From Prorocentrum cordatum (lineage: Eukaryota > Sar > Dinophyceae > Prorocentrales > Prorocentraceae): a DNA stretch of 64,000 nt. Both the position numbers and the translations under genes were made by a program. The notes below the pieces were generated by a model. That model searched no databases and was not told the origin of the DNA. It saw only the letters and a list, made by a program, of their open reading frames with translations. Location of the stretch: the NCBI GenBank assembly GCA_963575745.1, contig CAUYUJ010014592.1:124001-188000 (forward strand). The letters run 5' to 3'. Within the stretch, counting starts at the first letter, position 1. Every line of letters begins with the position of its first letter. This document shows, piece after piece, positions 18,498-30,363 of the stretch.

Positions 18498-19124
18498 CGG
18501 AGGTGGGCTCAATGCCTCCTCGTTTTCTTCCCCCTCCTCTTTGGGAGGGGGAGCCGGGGCATGCCGGTTGCTCTGCAGCTGCGAGGTGTACGCGACAACC
18601 TAGAATGGTTAGTTCTTGGTTTTTGCGAATCGTTGTTTTTGAGCTCCCTGAGCGCACTAAGCTGTCTCGGGTGGGCAGGGAGTCACGGCCGACCTGGTCT
18701 GCTCACCGTTCCTTGATCTGTTAGATTTGGAAGACCAGTCTTCTTACAGTCTCCATGTTCCCGTGCCCACCTCGAGTCGCCAGTCGGCGTCTGGCGCTCA
18801 CAGCCGACGCTGCGGACTCAGACGGGGCATGCATCCATACGAAGCTGTGTGTACGAGTATGTGCTGGGCGCGTAGCTGCATCAGGCCCATCGTGTTGTTT
18901 TTTTTGCTGTGCAGGGCAGCGGCATCGGCATCTTTCTCCCATCTGATCTGACGCGGGGCGCACGCCAAGGTGCCTTGAATCCCGCTGCTCGCCGCCGTCC
19001 TCTTCCGTCTGCCCGGGCGTCCGCCCCGGCGCCCCGGCTCGAGCCCGCGGGAGGCGCCAGCTTGCCTCCAAGAGGACTATAGGGTTCCCTTCATCGTGAA
19101 ATCGAAATCTGGATCGTAATTATA
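18498..19124. other. 3' flank of copy 2
   Basis: No gene seen. Matches 33,135-33,830 closely and keeps the empty TA site of the unit-1 MITE at 18,858-18,859. Confidence 0.6.
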
Positions 19125-20480
19125 CATGTACTGGGGGACCGGATCCGGGGGCCGGGGGCCGGAGCCCCGACCACAAATGTGGGGCCCGGCGCGCCGGGAG
19201 CCCTGCCGGAGCGCCAGGGGCCGTCCAAGATTGCCCGAAGATGGCTTCGGAACGCTCAAAAACGCGCTCCGATGGCTCCGGATGCGTTTCAAGACGACTC
19301 CCATGACGCCAAGAAGGCCCTCGGCCGAAGACGCCCGAAGAGGCACCCCGAGAGAGCTCCAAACAGCAAGAATCGTTGATTTCCTATAGGGAAGCTGATG
19401 TTTTTGGCGTGTTCGCCTTTTGGGCTTCCACTGTGTCCAAGACGGCCCAAGAAGCACCCAAGACGGTCGAGGATGCCCCCAAGAGGGCCCCAAGACGGCC
19501 CACGAGGGGTTGATGTGAGGACGATGTAGAGGCCAGTCGGCTTCGCCATGGTAGCGACACGACCATGGGTCGGGTTGCCAGCTTTCTGGCTGGAGTCCTG
19601 CTTCGGGCAGACCATGATGAAAGCAGTGCAGGCGTTGCGTCCTGTCTGCGTCCATTCACCCGAGCCTTGTCTCGCATCTTCTACGAGCACCCTCCCTCCT
19701 CGAATGGCCAGCCTCGGCTAAGGGCTTCAGGAAGAGGCAGCCCGCGTGCGGCACGGTCCTCCCCGCGCCAGAAATATATCGACGTGTGGGCGCGGCGCGC
19801 GGCATCGTTTCACGCGGCGGGCAGGTCGCCAGAGACGGCCTCATAGCGAGGATCGTCAGCCGTTTTGTCTCCACGGTTATGGGTGCTCAAGGGCCGACGT
19901 GTTTGAGCCTGGAACCCTTCGCAGCGGTTCCGCAACCGATGTCGCCTCTCAGCAGCGCGCATCCCGCGGGAGCGGTCATGTGTGAGACATTGGTCCATCT
20001 GAGAGAGCGTGCAAAAAAAAGACTGCCCACGAGGGGGCCAAGACGGCTTCCGAGGCGCACAAACCGCCCAAGAACGCCCCGAGTCGGCGCCCAAGTCGGG
20101 GACGAGGAACCGAAGATTCGAGCGCGTTGGCCCAAGAGGCCCCCAGGAGACCCCAAGAGGCTCCAAGAAGCGCCCCAGAAGCTCCAAGAGGCCCCCAAGA
20201 GACCCGCAAAAACACCAAAAGAGGCCCCGAAACAGACCTCCAATGGCACCACCAAAACGGCCCAAGAGAGCCCCAGGGCGCGCCCAAGAGGGTCGACCAG
20301 AGAGCTGGTCCGATTTTTCACACTCTACACAGGGTCCGTCCCCGGCAGTGCATCAAACAGGTGTTGCTTGTGGAGTCCTCACTTGCCTGAGACAAACTCC
20401 GAACATGTTTTCGCACAGCGATCCCTGTGTCTGTGACGCGCTAGAACCTAAGCGCACGCGAAGCGCGCGTGGTTCTTATA
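19125..20480. repeat. B block module 1 (AAGACGGCCC repeat) of unit 2
   Basis: Made of short imperfect units like CCAAGACGGCCC and AAGAGGCCCC with T-rich spacers (TGATTTCCTATAGGGAAG). Minus-strand frames of LGPSWGRLGALLG type follow from the repeat. It is interrupted by a 515-bp insertion at 19,510. It ends in the hairpin CTAGAACC...GGTTCTTA (20,441-20,478) followed at once by a TA/TACA microsatellite (20,480-20,640). Confidence 0.8.
19510..20024. mobile_element. Retroposed 515-bp insertion with A8 and 12-bp duplication
   Basis: Absent from the homologous module at 34,200. It is flanked by GCCCACGAGGGG at 19,498-19,509 and 20,025-20,036; the paralogue has one copy. Its right end holds GTGCAAAAAAAAGACT just before the duplication, as expected for reverse-transcribed RNA inserted by a LINE machinery. 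Open frames inside (about 90 aa, + strand from 19,565) match nothing recognised. Confidence 0.75.
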
Positions 20481-20551
20481 TGTATATATATATATATATA
20501 TAGATATATACCTATACATATGTGTATTTATATTCATATATATATATATGT

Positions 20552-20592
<41 letters not shown>

Positions 20593-20640
20593 CATACATA
20601 CATACATACATACATACACATAGATATACACCCACGCATA

Positions 20641-21480
20641 TATCGGAGTAGGCTGGGGGGGGGGCGGGCCGGTGCCACCCTCCTTCATGGGCGCCCCCCG
20701 GGACCTGTGGGGGTCACAGACCCCCCCAGGACTGCCCCGGGCCGCTTCCAAATTGCCCACGACAGGCCACGCGGGCCGTACAGATGGTCAAGGAAGTCTC
20801 AGGAGGCCCCGAAGACGCCCAAGATGGCCCCAAGACAGCCCAAGAAGCCCCGAAGCCGCCCCAAGAGGCTTCAAAGAAGCATCCCAAGAGCGCCCCGAGA
20901 GGCCAAAATTTTCTTCAAGAGCGCCCCAAGACTGCCTGGGAGGCCCCCCAGACGGCCTCAAGACGGCCCAGCCCCCAAGACAGCCCAAGAGGCGCCCCAT
21001 AGGACCATAGAAAGCCCAAGAGGGCCCCGAGAAGGCTTCCAGAGGGGCCCACGAGGGGGAACAAAAAGTCAAAATTTTATTTTTCCGCCCTGGAAGCTTC
21101 CCAGGAGGCCCCGAGAGAGCCCCAAGACGCGCCAAGGAGGCCCCCAAGAGGCCCCGAGGAGGTCCCCAAGAGGCCCCCAAAAGACCCCAAGAGGCCCCAA
21201 CACGAGCGCCACCCCCGCCCCCTCCGTCAAGTTGCTTCACGCCGCGCTACGTAGACGCCGTCGCGCAAACCTCTCGGGCCTGGGCGGTTCCGGGAGATGT
21301 TCCCAGAGGGGCCTCCTGGAACATCTGCTTCGGGGGGGCGAGGATCCGCGCCTTGCCCCTTGCCGTCGTCGTCGTCGTCATCGTGGGCGTCGTCGTCGTC
21401 GGTTCCTCTTGAAACTGTTCGTAGGTTTTTGGAAGAGATTCGGGATTCGGAGTTCGAGAAACGTTCGGAGGTTCGATATA
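20641..21480. repeat. B block module 2 of unit 2
   Basis: Starts TATCGGAGTAGGC directly after a microsatellite. It contains AAGACGGCCC-type repeats and ends with GTCGTCGTCG and a TTCGGAGTTCGAGAAA stretch. It then passes into a TGTATG/TGTA microsatellite (21,480-21,925). The homologue is 36,741-37,670. No gene. Confidence 0.8.
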
Positions 21481-21929
21481 TGTAAATGTAATACATGTAG
21501 ATGATTATGAACATGTATATGCATATGAATGTGTAAATGTATATGTACATGTCCATTTGTAGGTATTTGTCCTTGCACGTGTAAAAGTATAAGTATATGT
21601 AAATGTCAATGTAGATGTATAAGTATATGTGTACGTATGGAACGTATTGAATGTATGGAATGGTTTGGATGTATGTATGTATGTATGCTTGTATGTATGC
21701 ATGTATGGATGTGTGTATGTAAGTAATGGTGTGTATGTATGTGTGTATGCATGTATGTATGTATGCATGCATATGAGTGTGTGTATATGTATGTATGCAT
21801 GCATGCATGCATGTATGTATGTATGTATGTATGTATGCATGTACGTATGTAGGATTTACGCATGCATGTATGTATGCATATCTATCTATGTATGTACGTT
21901 TGCACATATATGTGTGTACATATACATAT

Positions 21930-23887
21930 AGATCCCTGGGCACCAGGCGGGGTGAGCCGGAATGGTGCCCTCGACAGTGCATGGGAGGTCCCGGGGCTCG
22001 GGGGGCTCTGCTGGGGCGCTGGGAGCTCTTTTAAATCGACCGAAGACGGCCCCAGATCGCCAGACATGGCGCTCCCAGATTGCGAAGACGACCAATGACG
22101 GCCCGAGATTACCTTATAATTAGGCCGTGACGTGACTGTCCAAGAGGCCGCCAAGACGCCCCAGGAGGCCTCCAAGATGCCTCCCATGGAGCCCCAGGAG
22201 GCAACAACCATTGACTTCCAATGGTTTTTTTTAAGAATGTTCGATTTCTCGCCTTTTCAGTTTGCAGACGCTCCACGACGGCCCAAGAGGCCCCAATGTC
22301 CGCTCCAAGACAGCTCCAGAGGCCTCGAAGACGTCAACAAAACAGCCCAAGAGGGCCCCAAGACGGCACCGGAGGCTTCCAAGACGCCCCGAGAGGGCCC
22401 CAAGACGGCCCCAAGAGGGGCCACGAGGGGTAACACGAACCGAACATCCGAGCTTTCCACCCCGAGATGCTCTCAGGAAACCCCGAGAAGCTTCCAACAG
22501 GCCACAAGACGGCCCAAGAAACTCACCAGGGGACCGAAGAGGTTCTAAGAGGCCTCCCACGAAGGCCCCGAGAGGCAAAAATCATTGTCTTGCCAACGGC
22601 TTTTCAATGATTTTCAAGGTTTCAGCCTTTGGGCATCCCGACGCTCCAAGACGGCCCGAGAGGCCTTCAAGATCGCTCCAAGATAGCCGAAGAGGCTTCC
22701 AACAGCGCCCCAAGACGGCCCACGAGGGCCCCAAGACGGTGCCTGAGGCGCACAAGGCGGCCTGAGAGGGCACCAAGACGGCCCCAAGAAGGGTCCAAGA
22801 GGGGTAAGACGAACCGAAAATCCGAGCCTTCCGCCCAGAGTGGCTCTCAGGAAATCCCCAGAGGCCCCCGATAGGTTCCAAGTTGCCCTCAGGAAGCTCC
22901 CCAGAGGGCCGAAGAGGTGTCAGGGGGCCTCCCAAGAAGGCCCGAAGAGGCACAACTCGTTGTTTTCCATGGGTTTGTGACGGATTCTAGAGTTTTCAGC
23001 CTTTTGGCATCCCGACGCTCCAAGACTGCCCAAGAGCGCCCAAGACCGCTCCAAGATAGCCGAAGAGGGCCCTAAGACGGCCCACGAGGGCCCCAAAACG
23101 GTGCCTGAGGCGCCCAAGACGGCCCGAGAGGGCCCCAAGACGGCCCCAAGAGGGGCCCAAGAAGGGGAACGCCAACCGAAGGGGCCCACAGGAGGGCCCA
23201 AGGGTTCCCAAGTGTTCCGACGAGGCCCCCCAAAGCCTCCCAAGAGGCCCCAAAGGGCCCCCAGGAGACGTACAAGGGGCCCCAAATAAGCCCAACAGTG
23301 CACCCGATGCATCAAAACTGCCGTCAGGAGGCCCCCAGGAGGCTTCGGATTCCTTCAATGTGGCGCCAGGCGGCCTCAAGTCGGGCCTCCACGCAGACGA
23401 GACGGCCAATGACGGCTTCATATTGCAGAACATCACCTTCCGACTGCCTGGAGAACCCCGACGATGCCCCCGAGGGGCCCTAAGAAGCCCCAAGACGCCC
23501 CCCAAGAAGCACCCAACAGGTGCCTCCAACAGCCAATCGGGCGCCGAAACAAAAGGGGCCAACTGCGCCGACATTGGCGCGCAAGCTGCCCGCGTAAGGT
23601 CGCGCGTAAGCACCTTCGTCTCCAAACTGGCGTGCCGCGCGGGCGGCCCGTGTAAGCCGCCGCGTAAGGTCGCGGTGCCATCTCGCGTAAGACCCGTTTT
23701 GAATCGTCGCTCAAGTGAGGAAGCACGGAGAACCCTCCAGATGCCCCCCCGAAGACCCAAGAGGTCCCCAAGAGGCCCTCAGGAGGCACGACTGTATCGC
23801 GCGCCTGTGTTTGATAGCGCTGTCCAAGATGATCCAGCGCCCCCCCCCAGGCCTGGGCTAGAACTTGAGCGCGCGCGAAGCGCGTAC
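21930..23887. repeat. B block module 3 of unit 2
   Basis: Opens GATCCCTGGGCACCAGGCGG. It holds three ~380-bp higher-order units, each with a T-rich head (around 22,205, 22,590 and 22,955) followed by AAGACGGCCC repeats. It also has a GCGTAAGGTCGCG cluster (23,560-23,700). The end carries the left half of the terminal hairpin (GCTAGAACTTGAGCGCGCGC), then a TA microsatellite to 24,062. The homologue is 48,513-50,487. Confidence 0.8.
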
Positions 23888-24018
23888 ATACATGTGTATA
23901 TATATAGATATCGTATATAATGATTATTGTTACAGTATATACATGTATCTGTGTGCATGTGTCTATATATATATGTATATGTATATGTATATGTATATAT
24001 CTGTGTATGTATATATAT

Positions 24019-24062
<44 letters not shown>

Positions 24063-24063
<1 letters not shown>

Positions 24064-24820
24064 AAGGTGCTGGGGTACCAGGGGCCCTTGGACCCAGGCC
24101 CAGACACCCTCCTGGATCCCCCCCCTGGCCCACGTCATGCTTGACCCTGTGCGGGCCCTCCTGGGCCTCCCGGGCCTTTTCCCCGCCGCCCAAACAGCTC
24201 CAGAGGCTAGAAGCTATGGCACCCCAATGCACGTAAATCAATCGAACAGCACCGTACTGCTCTGCGCAACAGTCAACAGACATCATGCGAATATCACACT
24301 CCCGTTGTTGTTCTTACCGTCGCCCTGTTTATTCTAACCTGGCAGCTCATAGCATGGCATAGCATTGCATTGCTTTGCATTGCACAGCCTGGCATGCCGT
24401 GTCTGTGTATACCATGTGGCGCGGTATCATCGCTCTTCAGAGGAAACACGGCATGATATGGTTCAGCGTATCATCCCGTATACGATCGTAGCATTTCACA
24501 GCACAGCATGTCATGGCATGCAATGTGCACTGTAGAGTATCGTGCCATTGCGCGTATAGCGTAGCATGGTGTATCATGGCATTCCATAGCATAGTACAGG
24601 CACAACATGGCGCTGTGGCGCTGCATTGTTCCTATCCCATAGCTTGGCGACAGATCACCGGTCGACCGGTCGATGAGAGCGGAGGAGGAGGAATGGGGAA
24701 GAGGCAGGAGGAAACAGATAATGTTGATTTCATTATTCATGACCGCCTTGTTGTTCTCAATGCGGTCAGCATTCGAGCAGCTAGAACCTAAGCGCGCGCG
24801 AAGCTCGCGCGTGGTTCTAG
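24063..24820. repeat. B block module 4 of unit 2
   Basis: Opens GGTGCTGGGGTACCAGGGGC and has a degenerate GCATA/GCATG pentamer field (24,340-24,620). It ends in the clearest copy of the terminal hairpin (24,781-24,820, arms CTAGAACC and GGTTCTAG around a GCGCGCGCG stem). TATG and TCTG microsatellites follow to 24,985. No gene. Confidence 0.8.
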
Positions 24821-24859
24821 TATATATATGTATATATATATATGTATGTGTGTATGTCC

Positions 24860-24970
<111 letters not shown>

Positions 24971-24984
24971 GATATATGTGTGTA

Positions 24985-26375
24985 AATGCCGTCCCCCACC
25001 CCGGCCCCGGGTACGACACCTCCCCGCCACATCTCGGGGACGCTCCTGGTACCGCTCCCACAGCCCAGGAGGGCCCAAGACGCCCCCAGGAGCCCCCAGA
25101 ATGCGAAAGGATGGCCCAAGACGCTCCTAAGCAGCCTAAGTCAGCCTTCCGACGAGGCTCCCAGGTGGCCTCCAAGAGATCCCGAGAGAGGTCCGATAGG
25201 TGTCACGGGAGGGCCCGAAGAGGCCAAAGTCGTAGATTGTCAAATGTTTTTCAATGGTTTTGGCTTCTCGCGTTTTCGAGCTTCCAACGGTCCAAGAGCG
25301 CCGAAGAGCTTCCCAAGACCGCCCGAAGACCACCCAAGAGACCCTCAGGATGGCCCCAAGATGGGCCAAGACGGTTCCAAGACTGCCGAAGCGGCGCCCA
25401 GCACAGCCCCAGACCACCCCAGAACAGGCCCACGATGGGCCCAAGAGCGGGAGCAGGAGGCTTCCAGAGACCTCCGAGAGGCCTGCAGGACCCCCCAGAG
25501 GCCCCCCAAACACCCCCGATCCCTGAGAGGCCCCAAAGAGACCCCGACGAGGCTCCAAGAACAGCCCAGAAGAGCTGCGAGAGCCGTCGCGAGAGACCCC
25601 AAAGAGGGTAAAATCGGTGATTTCCCATGGTTTTTCTAATGCTTTTCGCCTTCTCACGTTTTCCCTCTTCCAACCCTCGAAGATCGAGGATTTTGAAAAA
25701 AAAGAACATAGGAATTCCCAGAATTCTATTTTTTTTCAAGTGGGACTCCTACTCGGGGATCCCACACATCCCCTGACATCTGGCCGGTACCGCGCCTCCC
25801 GGCTTCCCGGGGGGAGACCCCAAGACGCCGAAGGACAGCCCATGACGACCTCAAGGAGCCCCCAGAACATGAAGAACGGCCCAACACGCTCCCGCGCAGC
25901 CCGAGACACCCTTCCGGCGGCTCTACAGGCCTCCAGGGAGCCTCCAGAAGGTCCAGGGGGTCCAGAAGATCCCACACCCCTGAGGGGTCCGGCTAACAAA
26001 ACCCGTGAGGCACAAACAAAAACAGCGCCGAACAGCGCCGAGGAACTTGAAAATGATGGGAATCCCACAATTTCTTAATTTTTTGTTTCAAGTTTGGCCC
26101 CCGGTCTATTCTTGCACAACAGACCACAATTCAGACCCCCTCACCTCCCAAATCAGAGCCCAGGAAGCCTTTGAGGGCCCCAAATCGTTGAATACCGAAA
26201 GGAAATTAATGATTGCTGCGTTTCCGCACTTCCCCTTCTATACGGTTCCGAGGCTTGAGCAGGGCCTCCAAGGGAGTCGCTGGACGCAAGAAGCGACCAA
26301 CATGAGATTACATGGGTTAGCCGATCAAGCCTAGTTAGAACTTGAGCGCGCGCGAAGCGCGCGCGATGGTTCCAG
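24985..26375. repeat. B block module 5 of unit 2
   Basis: AAGACGGCCC-type repeats with T-rich heads at about 25,230 and 25,610. It ends in a hairpin copy (about 26,334-26,375) that leads into the GT-rich minisatellite. The homologue is 51,650-53,008. No gene. Confidence 0.8.
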
Positions 26376-26379
26376 TAAA

Positions 26380-27180
26380 AGATCTTACGCAATGTATTCC
26401 CTGCGTAGTTTTGTTTACGTAGTGTGTATGTGTGTTTGTTGTACGTAGTGTTGTTTTCTTGTTGTTCGTGGTGTTGGTTTGTAAGTAGTTGTTTGTTGTA
26501 CGTAGTGTGTGTTCCTGTGTAGCGGTTCCTGCGTTGTTTTGCGTAGCGTTTCTTGTGTAGCGTTTCCTGCGTTGTGTTTCTTGCGGCGTTCTTTACGTAG
26601 TGTGTTTCCTGCGTAGTGTTTCTTGCGGTGATCTTTACGTCGTGTGTTTCCTGCGCAGTGATTCTTGCGTCTTGTTTCTTGCGTCGTGTTTCTTGCGGTG
26701 TTCTTTACGTAGTGTGGTTTCTGCGTAGTGTTTCTTGCGGTGGTTGTTACGTCGTGTGTTTCCTGCGTAGTGACTCCGGCGGTGTTCTTTACGTAGTGTG
26801 TTTCATGCGCTGTGTTTCCTGCGTCGTGCTTCCTGCGTCGTGTTTCCTGTGGTACTCTTTACGTCTTGTGGTTCTTGCGTAGTGCTTCCTGCGGTGTTTT
26901 TTTACGTCGTGCGATTCCTGCGTAATGTGTCCAGCATAGTTTTTTCTTGTGCAGTGTGTCCTTCGTAGCGTTTCCGGCGTAGTGTGGCTCCCGCGTCGTA
27001 TTTTGTACGGTGTTCTTTACGTAGTGTGGTTCCTATTTACGTTGTGTTTCTTGCGGCGTTCTTTACGTAGTGTGTTTCCTGTGTAGTTTGTCCTGCGCAG
27101 TGTTTCCTGCGCAGTGTTTTTGCGTACAAATACATTGCGTTATCATGCGTATGTCAAAACATTGCGCGTATAAAGTCAAT
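26380..27180. repeat. GT-rich minisatellite ending unit 2
   Basis: Same family as 11,590-12,300 and ends in the same way. No gene. Confidence 0.88.
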
Positions 27181-27189
27181 ATACGCTTC

Positions 27190-27768
27190 AGACCAATCCT
27201 CCCAAGGGACTCTCCGCCACGCAGTGCCCCCCTCCTCCTCCTCCTCCTCATCCTCCTCCTCCTCCTCCTCCTCCTCCTCCTCCTCCTATTCCTCCTCTTC
27301 CTCCTCATCCTCCTCATCCTCCTCATCATCCTCCTCATCCCTCCTCCCCCTCCTCCTCTCCTCATCCTCCTCCTCCTCCTCCTCCTCCTCCTCCTTCTCC
27401 TCCTCCTCCTTCTCCCCGTCCTTCCCCATCGCCTCCTCCTCCTCTTCCTCCTCCCCCTCCTCCTCCTCCTCCTCCTCCTGCTCCTCCTTCCCCCCCCTCC
27501 TTCGTGGGCTCCCCCCTCCTCTGCTGCTGCTACCCCGGATGGCCCAGAACTCCTGGCGGCGCCCCAGGGGGGGATGGCGTGAGGGGTGCGGGCTCCTCTG
27601 CACGAAGGAAGGGGGGCTTCTCAGAAGGCATGGGCCTTCTCCCTCCTCCTCCTCCTCCTTCTCCTCGTTTCCTCCTCCTCCTGCTCCTCCTCCTCCTCCT
27701 CCTCCCCCTCCTCCTCCTCCTCCTCCTCCTCCTCCTCCTCCTCCTCCTCCTCCTCCTCCTCCTCCTTC
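27190..27768. repeat. TCC microsatellite before unit 3, with duplicated unit head
   Basis: Two TCC tracts (27,228-27,500 and 27,640-27,768) flank a piece (27,500-27,640) that is itself a copy of the unit start. That piece has CTTCGTGGGCTC, GCTGCTGC and CTTCTCAGAAGGCATGGGCC. The same extra piece recurs at 58,740-58,880 but not before unit 2, so units 3 and 4 share this rearrangement. Confidence 0.85.
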
Positions 27769-29239
27769 GTGGGCTCACCCCTCCTCGGCTGCTGCTCCCC
27801 CGGATTGCCCAGATCTCCTGGCGGCGCCCCAGGGGGGGCTTCTCAGATGGCATGGGCCTTCTTCCCTGACCTTCCAGAGTGCTGCAACATAGCCCTCCAG
27901 ACCTACAGACCTATCTGAACTGCCTACCACCTCGACAGGGATTTAGATGCCGAGGTCCTGGCGTGATATTTGATTCCCCTCCTGGAAGGTCAGGGCCAGA
28001 AGGGCCCAGCGTCTTCTCAGAAGGCTTCTTACAGAAGCTGGGCGGGCTTCTCCGAACCCCTTCCTGGCCTTCTCAGAAGCTCCGTCGCCTCAGAAAGCCC
28101 CCCCCCCCCCCTTCGCGCCACCCCCTCTTTGGGGCGCCGCCAACTCGCCGACGAGCTGATTTCTGCTCACCCCTGGCGCTCTTTCACGACCTGGGCTTCG
28201 ACAAGGCCCGCTCCGAGGGGCCCCAGGGCACTCAGAGACGCATATCTGGGGGGACGCAAAAAGCTGCCCCCGGGGAAGCGGTCGGGTCCGCTGGGGCAGC
28301 GGATACTGGAAACAGCTCGGCGGATGCCAAGGGCCTGTCTTTCTGAGGGTCTGGCGATGGACCCCGGGTTGCCGGGCACGCCCGCCGCACCCCTCTCCTC
28401 CCCCGGACATAACCTGACCTGCTCGGAGGCGCAGGCCCGAAAGGGGGCTACGCAAGCACTGGCGCGCGCGGGCATACGTGGGGCTGCCCAGGGCGAAACT
28501 TCTAGGCTTACCGGCCGGCATCTTTCTCCACCCCCCGGATAACTTAGGCATCGCCGAACAAGACAGATTTGGATCTCCTGGCCTATCAGATCCGGGCGCG
28601 GCTAAAACAAATGCGACGGCCAGGGTTTCTTGCTGTTTGGTTCGGCATCCGTGGGTAGCCCCTCCCCGACCCAGGGACAGGCAGCCAGCTTGGCGACGAG
28701 CCCATCCCTGTGCAGATGCGAGTGGCCATCCCTGTGCAGATGCGAGTGGCGCCGGGCGTGGCTTTCTCTTCTCATACGTCAGAGAAGGAAGCAGTACCGA
28801 TACCGCTACCCTTCACCCAGTTTCCCCTTTTTCGCCCTCCTGGGAGGCGCTCGTCGCCACCGCTGGATTCGCCTTGAAAGCTAGGTCAGAACGCACCCAG
28901 GAGAGGTCGTGGGCGTAGCGGTAATTATCGGTACCAATTCACTGCCCCAGTACGGTCGGGAACGTTTGAGCCTTTGACGCCTTTGAAACGTTTGAGCCTT
29001 TGAAGCGGTTTGGTCCACTTCGCGGTCCCGAGGCGGCAATGTCCTCAGCCTTTCCCAGGGTCCCGCCCCGCAGAGCGGTGCGACAACCTGTCCGATTGCC
29101 AGGGATCGCGTGTCGCCGGGCGCGCCGTGGCGACACGCGATCTAGAAGTTCCTGACTGCATTGCGCACCGCAGGATTCTGTGCACGGGGGGGCGCTTGGC
29201 AAGAGCGCAGACGCATACTGAACTCCTCGTGGGGCGCGA

Positions 29240-30150
29240 GACGTGTGGTGATGGGTGTGACAAAAATGGGCGGGGGGCGCCATACGGGCTCTGCCGCTGG
29301 GGCCTTCGGTGTAGCCCCCTGTGGGGTCACGAAACGCGTGAAAGGTGCGCCGAAACGGGTGGGGGGACGCCATGCGGACGTCGCCATTGGGGCCTTCGGT
29401 GGAGCTTCCTTTGGGGCCACGAAACGTGTGAGGGGCGTGCTGGACTGGGCAGATGTCCAGTGGGGTCTTAGGTGGAACTCCATGCGATGGCACGATACAT
29501 GTGAGGGGTGTGCCGAAATGGACGGGGGATCGCATTCGAACTTGTCCACTGGGGCCGTAAGCGGAGATCCGAGTGGGGCATGACCCGCGTGAGGGGTGTG
29601 CCGAAGTGGGCGGGGGGCAGCATGCGAACTTGCCCACTGAGGCCGGAAGTGGAGTTCCCTAGGGGGGGGCACGGTCCGCGCGAGCGATGTGCCGAATTGG
29701 GCGGGGGGACCGCACGCGAGCTTGCGTAGTAGGGCAGTCTGCCGAGAGGAGCGCGAAGCCTCCGAATGGGAGCACGATACCCGTGAGCGGTGTTCCGAAA
29801 GTGGGGGGGGCCCATGCGAGCATGCCCACTGGGACCGTCGGGCGCTCCCTGTGGGCCAGGATACGCGTGAGGGCCGAGGCGAGCGGGGAACCGCGTGCGA
29901 GCTTGCTCACTGGGGCCGTGGGTGGCGCACCCTGTGAGACACGGTGCGCGGGAGGGCTGTGCCGAAATGCGGGGGGGTACTGCATGCGGAGTTGCCCGCT
30001 GGGGCCGTCGAGTGGAGCTCCGCATGGGAGCACGATCCGCGTGAGTGGTGTGCCGAAGTGAAGGGGGGGCCGCGTACGAACTTGCTCACTGGGGCCGTAG
30101 GTGGAGCTCCCTGTGGGGCAAAGGTCTGTCTGAGGGGTGTGTCGAAATAG
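29240..30150. repeat. ~90-bp minisatellite upstream of channel copy 3
   Basis: About eleven units; the core GTGAGGGGTGTGCCGAA recurs near 29,337, 29,427, 29,499, 29,586, 29,679, 29,779, 29,863, 29,945, 30,036 and 30,124. It is shorter than in unit 2 by a ~41-bp loss near 29,745. Confidence 0.85.
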
Positions 30151-30179
30151 CCATGCGGAGATCAAAGGCAAGGAGTGTC

Positions 30180-30257
30180 GGGAGAAGGAGGAGGAGGAGG
30201 AGGAGGAGGAGGAGGAGGAGGAGGAGGAGCGAGCGAGCGAGCGAGCGAGCGAGCGAG
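30180..30257. repeat. GAG/GAGC microsatellite upstream of copy 3
   Basis: GAG triplets followed by a GAGC tetramer run unique to this copy. It ends about 105 bp before the ATG. Confidence 0.9.
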
Positions 30258-30363
30258 AGGGGGAGGAGCCACTTTGGCTCCAGGGACACCAGGCGGCTTC
30301 CGGCCAGCCCGCGCACGCCCCGCACCCGGCCAGGCCAGCCCACAGAGGCCCCATAGCCGCGAG

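Larger units (their letters stand above)
13034..19120. repeat. Tandem array unit 2, gene-bearing part (A2)
   Basis: Matches unit 1 (4,764-11,590) and unit 3 (27,769-33,830) along its length; the stretch 13,040-13,810 is nearly identical to 27,780-28,540. The spacer 13,034-14,520 carries no gene. It has the CTTCTCAGAAG palindromes, an empty site for the 212-bp MITE and a GTTTGAGCCTTTGAAG repeat (14,230-14,280). Confidence 0.88.

Noticed and set aside
20500-24150. Tyr/Ile/Thr/His-rich frames near the TA, TACA and TGTA tracts
   Set aside because: Microsatellite translation, with no conserved protein between homologous modules.
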